Positions 1 through 10,563 of a stretch of DNA of 64,000 bases are shown here, one piece after another; the stretch's first letter is position 1; every line of letters starts with the position of its first letter. A program made the position numbers and the translations under genes. The stretch comes from Galbula dea. Its lineage: Eukaryota; Chordata; Aves; Piciformes; Galbulidae. The notes beneath the pieces are model-generated. The model was not told where the DNA came from. It searched no databases and worked only from the letters and a program-made list of their open reading frames with translations. The DNA is taken from positions 868,001-932,000 of the forward strand of contig VWZX01000934.1 of NCBI GenBank assembly GCA_013399015.1. The letters run 5' to 3'.

Positions 1-1155
1 GTTTCCAAAGGACCCAAAGTGCTTGTAAATATGGGTCATGTACAGCAGAGAGTCACAGCTGAGGAAGGGGTGGGCGGGAGGATCCTGCAAACGTCAAAAC
101 ATTTCACTTCCACATTTTTATAGCTCCACATTTTGTTTCAGAAATGCTGAAACATTTTGTTGTACTCTGAAATGTTTTGCCTTTTCATTTCAAAACAGCA
201 TTTTTGAGTTTAAAACCAACCTGTTTTTAAATGGAGAAAAGAAAAGAAAAACAAAGATTTAGTGTAGACAGGCTGCACAGCCCCAGAACAAAATAACCTG
301 TTCAGAGCTGAACGGAATGCTTGGGTTCAGCTCAAAATTGTTTTTTCTGGCTTTTTTTTATTATACCAACTTTCTCTTTCAGTCAACCAACCAACCAGCC
401 AGATCACCTCATCTTGGTGACATTTATGACATATTCTCTTGCAGTATGTTTTCAGTTCCACCACTGAACGGAAATGATGGTATCAACCAGATCTAAATGA
501 TGCCAAGGAGCTGTGTCATCACCAGTGCCTCCACCATACTTCATCTCTGTAGAGCAGGGGGAGGGTCCATGTCCTTGTCCCATGGCAGCAGTCCCCATTG
601 TCTGCACGAGAGATGCCCTGATTCCTGCACAACCACAGAGCTGCCATCAGCCCAGCCCTGTGTGTCCCTTTGGGCTGTCTCCAGCTTTCCTAAAAAAAGC
701 TATTTGTTGTGCAAGGTATTTACACTGGGGAGAGTCTGCAGTGCAATCTGAGTTAAATCCATCCATACACCAGGAGAACATCTCTGGTTATGGTTCCTGC
801 AAAAAAAAGGCCAAGCACATCCTTGGAGGGGAGTGTTGGTGATGGACCAGCACCCTGCGAAATGGGCTGGAGCTGGTGGGAGGATGTGTGGGTCTGGGGG
901 TGTCTGCACACGTGCACATCCCCCTAGAATGATCTGAGAACTCTCTTAGGGAGAGGTATCATAGAAGGATGCCAGAGCCACAGCCCAGGGTAGATAACAG
1001 GTTGTGGATTCCAAAGGATCACGTAGACCATGGAGGCAAGAGGAGGAACTGCACTTTGCACCCATATGGGGACTCGTATGTTTTGAGCATGCTGGGCCTC
1101 CTTCCCCCAGCAGCCCTGCCTGGCTGAACTGTGATCCCCTGCCTCCCTCCCACAG
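1..1155 (+). other. ASTN2: ASTN2 intron (3' part)
   Basis: Non-coding sequence upstream of the first visible ASTN2 exon. No upstream ASTN2 exon was recognised. The first 260 bases are AT-rich, with a recurring ACATTTTG/CATTTC theme and a small hairpin (TTTCAG-AAATG-CTGAAA near 136-152). The last bases form a normal acceptor, with a pyrimidine-rich stretch ending CCACAG at 1150-1155. Confidence 0.8.
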
Positions 1156-1335
1156 GCTTTGCCAACATCCTGAAGATCCTGAACAAGGACAGCAGCCGGG
1201 AGGAGCTTCTGTCCTTCATCCAGCAGTTTGGCTCTCACTACATTGCAGAGGCTCTGTATGGCTCCGAGTTCAGCTGCACCATCCACTTCCCCAGCAAGAA
1301 GGTCCAGCAGCAGCTCTGGCTTCAGTACCAGAAAG
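1156..1335 (+). CDS. ASTN2: ASTN2 internal coding exon, end of MACPF domain
   Basis: This exon encodes about 60 residues of astrotactin-2, a neuronal transmembrane protein that controls surface levels of ASTN1 and of synaptic proteins during glial-guided migration and in synapses. The translation starts FANILKILNKDSSREELL and includes FGSHYIAEALYGSEF. The latter fits the MACPF/perforin signature (aromatic-G-T/S-H-F/Y-x6-G-G), except that the second glycine is serine. The acceptor CCCACAG ends at 1155 and the donor AAAG|GTGAGG starts at 1336. The exon is 180 nt: two bases complete the incoming codon and one base is left over. That leftover G joins AA of the next exon to give Glu, so the protein reads QYQK-E-TTEL as expected from memory of the vertebrate family. 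Identity is by sequence recognition, with no alignment run. Confidence 0.93.
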
Positions 1336-3939
1336 GTGAGGAAGGCACTGGGAATGGGCAAGGGTATAAATGCTGGTTGTCATTGCTGCTGTTTTCCATC
1401 CTTCACCCCCACTCCCCCATGCATAAACCATCACCACTTTGGTTAGTGGACACAGGTAGGAAACTTCTACCAAACTGAGTGCCTGTTGACAGGAGATAGT
1501 GGCACATGTCCACAGGCAGCATCCCTGAGCCAGGTGGACCCATCCTGCCTGCTCCTGCCCTTAGGCTGTCATGCTCCAGTTCTGCCCTTCCCCAGGGTGA
1601 CCCACTTCACCTCCTGTCCTCAGCCCTGCTGCAGTGGCCCCCACACGCTGGGGGTGCTCAGGGTCAGGTGATGGAGATGTGACACAATTGAGCTGTCTCA
1701 GAATGGCTTCGTTTTATTGCTTGTGACAGTGATGGTCTTTAAGGAAGTGCATTAAATCAATAGCAGACTCATTGTGCTACACCATAAATAACGAGACACA
1801 TCATTAAACAGGGCAATAAACTTCAGGACTTTGAAGTAATACAATTAGGTTATGTTTATAAAAACTCCCTTATCGCTGTAGCCTCCATTTGCCAATTCAT
1901 CTCTATCCTCCAAGGAGCTGGGAATATTCCTTGGGTCTGATATTTTTCCATTGAAAAACATCTGTGATGTTTCTTAGGACCTGGTGTAGGGCTGGTGGTA
2001 ACAGAGGTCATCAAGGCATTTGCATCTTGCTCTGTATAGGTGCTGGCAAGAGTGACCTGGTTTGGTGGAAGCCAGTGGAAGGAGGTGTGTTCCAACCTGC
2101 TACCTCCGTTGCTTTCTGAGCATGTTTTAGCTCTGTTTTCCTGGCACAGCTTGTGATGTAAGAGTATTTATAACATCCTGAATTCGTTTGTTTGGGTTTT
2201 AAATAGTGATAAGTGAAGTTTGCCATAGCAATGTCCCTGTTTAGCAGGAGAAAGCCTCATGGAGGTGTGTTGTTCGTGGACTCGTGATGTTATTAATCAT
2301 TTGGGCCAGCACTTTGCAATCCCCAAGCAAACACGTCAGTGGGGAGCAGCCCTAGAGTAGCTCTGTGGTCCCAACACTGTCACTGCAGGTGCAGGTTTCT
2401 CTGGAGATGCCAGCTGGGAGTGAGAGGTGGGTGCTGCAGTCTGAGCCTGGCACGAGCATTGTTGCTGTTTCATGGTGCTGGGGCCAGAAGGGTGACAACA
2501 CTTGATCCACTGGTGAAATAGCTCCTGTTTCTGAGTGCCCAGCTTCTCCCTGGCCAAGGGCAGCAGTGGTTCAACCACAAACCCTTCTGGTGAAGGCAAG
2601 CAGTGTCTTGCTGACAAAATAATGTCCTTTTTAGGCCATGGTGTGCAGCTGGCCAAGACAGGATCCCTCGCTCCCCACCCATCTCCCATACACACCCCTG
2701 GAGCTGTACCCACTCTGTGCCACTCACAGGGCTGCCCTGGTGTGCTGGAGGCATCTGGAGCATCCTTCACCACCACCCAGTGAAGCATCAAAATGCTTGT
2801 AGGACCTCAGGGATTCCCCAGGGGTTTTGCATGTAACACCTGGGCACAAGAGTTTAATTTCTGACCATGCAGCATTGTAGACACTGCTTGCTGGTTCTGA
2901 CCTTGTTCTTCATGTGTGGGACTGTCTGTGGCTTTGGTAGCTGGCTGGGTTGGTGAGGTTGAACTTTGGTGCTATGAGTACTGCAGAGGGGACCAGCAGT
3001 TGTACTTAGCTCTGTGATGGCCAGAAAGTGCTCTTGAAAAGACATCAAGGATGTTCAGGGCTCTTGCTGATACTGGAGGCAGATCTGCTCTGTGGACAGA
3101 GAAGGTGATGTCATGGGAAACCCAGAGCTGTAGCCTGGAGAAACCCAAGTTAGCTAAGAGAAAGAGCTTACTCTTTACTGTAGAAGGATTTTGTTCCTAG
3201 CTTCTCCAAATGATTTACCCTCATTTTGCTAGTGACAAGGAGGATCAGAATAAATAGCTCCAGCTAGACAGTTTTGGATGCCTTCTCCACTCAGCAACAG
3301 CTCTGGCCCGCCGGGCTCCCTGCTGGTAGCCAGCCCGTTTCTGAACCGCTCCAAGCGTGCACATATGCATCAGCTCTAACAAATACAACAGCAAGGCCAA
3401 GATAGCTGCAATGTGTTAGTGCACAAAGCAGGTCAGAAGAGGAGGGGGAGAGGAGAGACTTGAGCTAATTGAACTGGCACCAAATATGGTACAAATGCAC
3501 TTTGTGGAGTGTTTGCAGCATCACACAAAATTATCGCAATAATCAGTTGGGAGGTGTCAGGAGGAGACCTCCACCAATGGAGCATGTGGTCTGGGTGTCA
3601 AGCCCTAGTTGAAAACATGGTGTTGAAGAGGAGCCAGTGTCACTGGCAGCTGGGCTCCTTGGGAAGCACTGGGCCAGGTGCTGGCTCTCTGCCGAGGCTG
3701 GAGCAGCCCAAACTCTATGCTCACAGCCACTACAGGAAGCCTGTGATGGGGGTTGGTGTCTGCAGAGTGCTGCCTTCAGCCAAAGGGAGAAGGAAGCAAT
3801 ATGGCTCTCAGCAGGGGGAGTAGGAAGTTGGTGCCTTTTTGCTGTCTGGACTCACTACTCCGCTGGGCTGGGCTGCACTGCCAGCAGCTGCAGGCTGCTG
3901 TGCCTTGAGAAGTGCAAAATGTTGCCCTTCCTCCTGCAA
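1336..3939 (+). other. ASTN2 intron, no gene seen
   Basis: Start of the 23.7 kb intron that hosts TRIM32. It begins with a consensus donor (GTGAGG). I see no exon, recognisable repeat or RNA gene here. The open frames present are short, overlap on both strands and have no family resemblance. Confidence 0.75.
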
Positions 3940-4430
3940 ATACTTTGACCTGGACAAGCTTGAGGAGTGGGCCCATGTGAATCTCATGGGTCAAGTGCAA
4001 GGTCCTGCAGTTGTACCAAGGCAATCTGCAGTATCACTAGAGGCTGGGGGATGAAGAGGCAGAGAGTAGTCCTGTGGAGAAGGACTTGGGGGTACAAGGC
4101 TCCAGGGAGACTGTATTGTAGCCTTTTGGTACTTACAGGGGCCTACAAGAACAGACTTTTTAGCAGGACCTGTTGTGACAGGACAAGAGGTGAATTAGAC
4201 TAGATAGAAGGAAGAAAGCTTTTACACTGTGGGTGGTGAAATGCTGGCCCAGGCTGTCCAGAGAGGTGGGAGATGTCCCATCCCTGGAACCATTCCAGGT
4301 CAGGCTGTTTGGGGCTCTGAGCAACCTGATCTAGTTGCAGATATCCCTGCTGAATGCAGGGGGTTTGGACTAGATATCCTTTAAAGGTCCCTTCCAACCC
4401 AAATCATTCTTTGATTCATTCCATTCCGAG
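3940..4430 (+). mobile_element. CR1 LINE fragment, 3' end, + strand
   Basis: Contains hallmark CR1 3' sequence: GACCTGGACAAGCTTGAGGA near the start, then a wording near 4200-4270 (tracts such as GAAGAAAGCTTTTACACTG), and finally GGACTAGATATCCTTTAAAG with TCCCTTCCAACCCAAATCAT before a decayed terminal ATTCTATG-like repeat. It is 5'-truncated and has internal deletions relative to a typical CR1 tail. The reverse transcriptase region is not intact. Confidence 0.88.
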
Positions 4431-4952
4431 CAGATAAAGTGTATGCTGGAGGGAGGTGAGGGAGCTTCCAGCCCTTGCTCCTAAGGATTTGCAGGATTGA
4501 ATCCTGTGAATGAGGACAGGAGAGAGGTGCAGAGACACAGGTGCCCAGCTGCATGGCTGTGGCACACTGAGGACCATGCTCCTTCCAGGGCAGTCGTAGA
4601 AACATCCCCAAGGCTCCCTTCCTAGGAACCACACTAGCCCATGAGCGGGCTAAACCCTACCCCAATTTTATGTTGTGCAGGATGATCACAAGCTCATATT
4701 TTGGGATGCTTGCTCTGGCTCTGTGCAGCCAAGCAATGCTTTAACTCACAGGAGCGGCCTCCAAACATGAACCTTGAGATCGACCTGGCCATTGATCTAT
4801 GCCACAGGAGCCCACACTGGATTTCTCCCCTGTGGAAGCCAGCATTTAATGCTGATGGCACCTCATTAAGTTCATACCAATTGTGTGAGCAACTTCATTT
4901 GGCAGCTGGAACAAACATAACACCCCTGGCCACTTCCTGTTGTGTGTAAGAA

Positions 4953-5235
4953 TGTGCTGGGTCTGGCAGGGATAGAGCAAACTGGCTTTGTCACAGCCCC
5001 TGTGGTGGTGTGCTTTGGATTTGTGGCTAAACCAGTGCTGATAACACCCCAACGTACTGGCTGCTGCTGATCAGTGCTTGCACAGCATCTGGGCTTCCTC
5101 TCCTTCCCACTCTGTCCCTGAAGTGAGTACAATGAGTGGGAGAGAGGGAGGGGACACTGCCAGAACTGCTGACCCTAACTGTGCTGTTCCACATCGTACA
5201 ATGCCATGATCAGCGATAAAACTGGAGCTAGAGGC
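4953..5235 (+). mobile_element. Degraded solo LTR of an avian endogenous retrovirus
   Basis: The stretch opens with TGTGCTGGGTCTGGCAGGGA and continues through TGTGCTTTGGATTTGTGGCT, GTGCTGATAACACC, GGGGACACTGCCAGAACTGC and finally GATAAAACTGGAGC. This order matches a family of LTRs that is abundant in birds, as I remember it (start TGTGCTGGGTTTGG, a CTGACCC..CTG box, then a TATA-like ATAAAACTGG). No internal retroviral genes flank it, so it is a solo or truncated LTR. The exact family name cannot be fixed without a repeat library search. Confidence 0.65.
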
Positions 5236-8200
5236 TGCAGGTCAACCCAGCACAAAGAGACTCAACAAAATGTTCAGGAGGAAAGAGAGCAGTTTCTCCA
5301 TCCAGCAAATCCATCTGCCAGGGACTGCTTCAGTCCCTGCTAAAGGTTTTATGAAAGCTGGCTGCTCTGGCTGAACAAGGAGGAGGAGGAGAGCTTGGTT
5401 AGGGAAAGGGAAGAGCTTCTCTGATAGAAAAATCTGACAGCCCCAGTGGGATTTCCCCAGGAGCTGTTCTTGCTTGCCTGTTCCCACTGTGATCCACAAA
5501 ATGCAGAACAAATGTCTGTAAGTGCTCCAGCACTCAGAACAAATGGAGACATTATCAGCAGCGATGTGGAGGGTCTCGTCTTGTCAAGGATTTGAGTGAC
5601 AACTCTTCTCCTTCACATGGTGCAGCCTGGCTGTGCCTCAGCGTGGGGAGACTTCTGTTCTGTAGCTGGGAAAAGTTGGAGAAAGAAATGCTGTGTCAGT
5701 GGTGTGCTGCTGCAGAGGAGCAGGCAGGCTTGAGGGACCTCCTCTCCCTTGCTACCAAGGACCAGGGAGAAGACCTTCTGGGGAGTAGAGAGGGATGCTG
5801 GTGGGCTCAGGATGTGCTGTGCACGGGTGGAGGAGATTCAGAGGGTTTCACTACCCAGCTGTTATGCTGCTTTAGGTCTGCAGTGAGTGAAATGTTTGTT
5901 TTTCTTGCATTTCTTATGATCTCTATGTAAGAGTTTCCTTGGCTGAGGTTACCTGGCCATGTTGGGCACTCAGCAAGCTGACCTTTGAAAGTGGCTGATA
6001 CAGATGTGAAGGATGTTCTCTCCCAGTATGAGATCATTTATTACAGTAGTCCACAGAGAAGCTGTGCTCTGGCAGGTCCTATCACACTCCCTAAGGCTTT
6101 CTACCCACCAGCCTCCCCAGTACTTGCTTGTCTTCTCTTGGCCCCTGTGTTGTTGGTTGCATTTACCTTTAAGAAGTTCCAGTTTTCCTGCTTTCTTGTG
6201 AACTCAGCAGTTTAGACACAAGATGTTCATCAAATGCAAGCTGTATTAAGGATACAGCCTCGAGCTCTGCTGAAAGAACAGTCCATGTTCTTCTGATGAG
6301 GGCCTGTGGATCCCTTCTGTCCTCTCAAGGTCTTGTTCATCTCCTGTCAGGTCTGATACTGCTGTAACACAATTAAGATTGAACTAGTTCATGGGAACCT
6401 TTAGTTTTAATTTCCTAGACACAATCAGGAGCATTAAGGAAGCTGTAAGGCAAGCTTTGCATCTATTAAAGGAGATAATGGCTTTCCCTTATACCTGCTT
6501 GGTCAGAAGTAAAGGGTATAGATTTTCCCTGTCCTTGAGAGCTGTTCCTATAAACAACCACTCTATTACCTCTCTAACACTCTTAGTTGCTTGTGGTTTG
6601 TCATTGTGTTTATTTCAAACCCTCAGATTTGGGCATTTTGTGCAGAGGAGGAAAGAAACAATCTAGCTGGTTGCCATGAAATTTAGTTTAGACTAAAATA
6701 TATGCTGTGACTCAGTCTGCTAAATGACCTTCTGCACTGCTCATTGTAATCCAGAATTGCCAGGCAAGTCGAGCAATTAGTTGTGCAAAATGAAATAACT
6801 TTAAATCCTCGCACTGAGTAATGACCCAGAAAAATCACTTAAGCTATACAATAGAAAAGACTGAAAGCATCTGGCTTTATTTTTACTTTTGTAGCTCTGC
6901 CCCCTTTGATTGAGAAACAGGCTCTCCCCCTCCTCCCTTTAGGAACCCTGGCTGGCAGCTGCTGCCCAGAACAAACCTTCACAGCTTAGCTGCCGCTAGC
7001 CTGAGAAATGCTAACTTCTCATGAAACAGCAGGCTCAGTCTAACAGCACTGGCATGGCACTTGTTCTACAAGGATGTTTGATAAACCAGGATCTGTTTAA
7101 AGAGCTGCTTCATGCCATCTGAGATGAGCCCAAGTGATAAAGGCCTTCACCCAGATCAACAAACCCAGCAGGGGAGAACCTGCACGTGCTGCTGCCCTGC
7201 TGCTGCCTTTGAGTGGCACAACACTTAGCTCTCCTTTGGCACCACTTGAATTCCCTAAGAGGTTTTCTTTTTTGCAGCATTTATCAACATTCTCCAGAGT
7301 AGGTGAACCCTCCTGCCAGCCCCAGCAAATACATCACATCTACAGTGGGGCAGAGCTGAGCTAGGGATGTGGGTGCTGAAGCCTTCAGCCAGGCTTCCAC
7401 ATCCCCTTGCTGAGCGTTCAGTGCCAGTGAATTTAGGACAGAGCTTTCAAACATCAGGTATTGGCTACAGGGAAAAGTAAGATACAGCCCTTGGGGGAGT
7501 ATCAGTGTGAATTAAGGTCTGAAACTCTAGTATTTGTTTATGAGGTGGGTAGGGAGCTGTCAGACAAACTTACATGAGACCTGCCAGGAGGTCAGATTTA
7601 CGCTCTGCAAGCTGATGGCATGAAAGGGGTGTCGTAGGCATTGTGTTCCCAAGTCTAATCCCCACTGGCTGTAAAAGCCAATCTGCCACCAAAGGGAGGA
7701 GATGAAGTGGTTTTAATAAGAAAATGAGCCCTTTGCAATGCACTCTTAATTGGATCAATTTTTCCTTTATTACACAATCTTGAAAAACCAAACACACATG
7801 TATCACCAGACAAACTCTTTCTCCAGGTACAGAGCAGAAACCAAAGTCTTTCATCACAATCCTTAATTACTCCATTTCAGCTCCTTTGGCAGAGGATTCC
7901 AACATTGTGTGGGGGCACCACAGCAAGTAGAGCTCTGCAAAAGCATCTCACAGTCACTGTCGAGTTCTGTCAGGGAACATGTGTACCCTGGGTGAGGGAC
8001 AGCAGGTTTTCTTTTTTCCCTTTTCTGCCTGAAACCCAAGACTAGAAGAGCTACAGGCTCTGAGAGCAGTGTCCTGGCCCAGCAGTGCATTGCAGGGTAG
8101 TGTTATTTGTCTTGAATCTCTGAGTGAGACACAGATGACAGATGCTTTGTTTGAACTGTGTAACCAGGAACAGGCTGGGGTAACCAACTGCTCAGTTTAC

Positions 8201-8955
8201 TGGACCAGTTTTTATGTCCCTTCAAGCTCTCCAGGAAATGTTATTGCTAGTAGTGGGATGTTTATTGCAAAAAAAATAATCCATTGGAACAGACAAAGAT
8301 AGAGGTACATATTATCATAGACAATATTGCTTCAATTATTCAGGTCCATGGTAGCTTCCTGCTTGGAGCAGTTCTTAGAAACAGGAGAAATGCTTTACAA
8401 AAGATCAGTAGAAGAACTGTCATTACCATAATGCTGGAAAAATGGTTTCAGTTGCAATGCAATTAATTGCAGAAGGGCCCAGTAATACATCATCATCTCC
8501 CCAAAACACACATGCAAGGGGAGATGAGCTCCCCAGATTGGTGTTACAGACCTTAGGCAACTGTCCCCTCCCCCCCAAACCAGAGCAGCAGAGAATGTAA
8601 ATAATTACATGCAAGTTGGCAGGCTCGGGAAACACAGAGCAGCTCAGGAGGGTTCAGTTCCCTGGGGCTACCTCAGCACCATGCTATCCTCTTAGCTCCT
8701 ACTCCCTTCTCCACAACCTTTTCCCAGTGAATTAGAGCAAAATAGGAAGTTGCCCTGATGGAGGGGCACCTCCATCACACAGCTGGCTGTTTATTGTGCT
8801 GGCCATCCTCAGTGCTTTGCCTCAGCTGAATAAGGAGAGAAAAAAAAACAAAACAAAACAGTAAAATCCCACCCAAATCTTTTCCCAGTGCTGCTTCTGC
8901 AAACCCTGTAACTGCCAAACAACTGGCTGGAGCAGCAGCAGCTCTGAAGCCTGTT
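5236..8955 (+). other. ASTN2 intron, no gene; AT-rich conserved-looking stretch
   Basis: No exon or RNA gene recognised. About 6680-6880 is AT-rich and repeat-free with homeodomain-type cores (GCAATTAG, AAATAACTTTAAAT). It stands out from the surrounding GC-rich intron and may be a conserved non-coding element. A short (AAAAC)n tract lies at about 8842-8861. Confidence 0.6.
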
Positions 8956-9280
8956 TTACTTTGCTGTTATGCTAGAGGAAGGTATATGGGAGCTTAAAAA
9001 AACAGTAAAAAAATCACCTGTTGCACACACATTGTAGCATAAGTAGCAAACAATTTGCTGTAGCATGGCAGCCACCATAAAAATCAGCTTTTTCTATTGT
9101 CTGTCGTGCCCACAAATTTGCAACTTGGTTGTTGATGGCAACAAATAAATGCACTGCAGTGTAACTATTATCTGTGGCAGATTAACATGCTACCACTGTG
9201 CCCTATTTAAATGCATCTTGCCTTCAATAAGCTATTCTAGGCGAGCAGCACCACACTGAGGTACACATTTATCAGCCAGG
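8956..9280. other. AT-rich repeat-free block downstream of TRIM32
   Basis: Located 1.3-1.6 kb past the TRIM32 stop codon. It carries dense, non-repetitive AT-rich sequence with isolated CpGs, for example CTATTGTCTGTCGTGCCCAC and AGCTATTCTAGGCGAGCAGC. It contains no open frame and no recognised repeat. It could be an enhancer or a distal part of the TRIM32 3' UTR. A TTTATT (AATAAA on the - strand) is found at 8790-8795, just beyond it. Confidence 0.35.
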
Positions 9281-9678
9281 AGAGTAGCACTGTGGGGGCC
9301 TTGGTTCACACAGCTGCAGTTTTGTGCTTCATTTGGCCCAAAGCCGAGAGGAACATGAACTCTGGTGCCTGCTGGTGTTGGTAAAATAAAAAGAAGTCAG
9401 AGGAATGTAATGTTTTGCTGTGCAAGGGAAAAAGAGGCAATGCACCAATGGATGTGCTTCCAAGGAGGAAGAAAGTAAATGTGAAACAGCCCCTCCCACT
9501 CCCACCTCAGCAGTGAGGAGCTTGCACATACAAAATGCAATGGTCTGGGATGCAGAAGAGTGAAGTGCAGAGAACACACAGTATGTTGCATTTAATCTCA
9601 TTTACTACAATCTCCTAGCCTTACCCCCCTAACCCTTCTCCCTTCCCCATGAGGTTTTAGATACCAAACACATCTTCC

Positions 9679-9724
9679 AAAGACAGTTTCCAGGATACAT
9701 CAAAGACAATTTCCAGGATACATT
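9679..9724. repeat. 23-bp tandem duplication
   Basis: Two adjacent 23-base units (9679-9701 and 9702-9724), each containing TTTCCAGGATACAT, differ at only about two bases. Confidence 0.85.
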
Positions 9725-9765
9725 TAATAACAAAACAAGAGTAAATATCAATCATAAGTTTCCCC

Positions 9766-9812
9766 TCTTTTTTTTTTTTTTTCCAGGCTCCCCCCTCCCC
9801 CCCCCCTTTTTT
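9766..9812. repeat. Homopolymer block T15-C-rich-T6
   Basis: A run of about 15 T (to 9782) is followed by a C-rich stretch (about 9789-9806, including a run of ten C) and then six T. The - strand is G-rich and could form a G-quadruplex. Lengths here are prone to sequencing error. Confidence 0.9.
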
Positions 9813-9860
9813 ACTCCCTTCTACCTAGCAGAACTCCTAGTAGTAATAAAAACCCTGTTG

Positions 9861-9874
9861 CCATCAGAGGGCAG
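9861..9874 (+). promoter_or_regulatory. CTCF-like core downstream of TRIM32
   Basis: CCATCAGAGGGCAG fits the CTCF core CCASYAGRKGGCRS with one mismatch (T for S at position 4). It lies about 0.7 kb beyond the TRIM32 stop codon and in the same orientation as the two other cores at 15274 and 19112. This is a motif match only, with no binding evidence. Confidence 0.45.
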
Positions 9875-10352
9875 TTTTCTGGCTCAGCTTGGTCTCCCAT
9901 GGTTGCACAGTACTCACTTCACACTGAACAGCCACGGCTCACAAATGGCACGACAGGGGCGATCGCCTGAATACCAGAAAAAGAGAGACAGAAACCCCTC
10001 CCTCCTCAGACTGCAAGTAAAGCTCCATCTCCACGCAGTCTAAAAGGGCCATTTCATTTTAGACAGTGCTGCAATCCCAAATTGCTTTCTCTAGTAGTAG
10101 TCCAGACAACTGCTACCAAGCTTCTTGTGAGTACCACAGTGAGAAAAGGATTGCCTCTCCAGTCCTCCAAGGGAAGGTGATTTAAAGCAGTCAGTCAATG
10201 TTTATGGCACAAAGAAAGATACAATGGTTGAAGCTGGTAGTGTAGGAGATGTGATGAAAGGAGGTGAGAAGGTTTATGGAGTGACCAGTCATTTAGCAAG
10301 GAACCAGTACTCCAGAAGGATTGATGGATCCTTCCCCTCTTGCTTGTTCTTT

Positions 10353-10358
10353 TTTATT
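10353..10358 (-). terminator. Candidate TRIM32 polyadenylation signal
   Basis: TTTATT on the + strand is AATAAA on the coding (-) strand, about 206 bases after the TRIM32 stop codon. There is no strong GU-rich downstream element, so more distal signals (ATTAAA at about 9723-9728, AATAAA at 8790-8795) may be used instead or as well. Confidence 0.45.
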
Positions 10359-10563
10359 GCATGGATATGAAAAAGAAGAAGAAAAAGCAGACCACCACCA
10401 CATCAGCTCTTTTGTTTCTAAACACAAAACTTGACAGCCTCTATGCCAAACCCCCTTCAGTTATGGCATAATCTTCTCAATGCTTGACACCAGTTCCTGT
10501 CAGATTGCAATGAGGCTGGAAGAATCTCTGCTACCAAAAGGGGCTTCACCTAGAGACATACCT

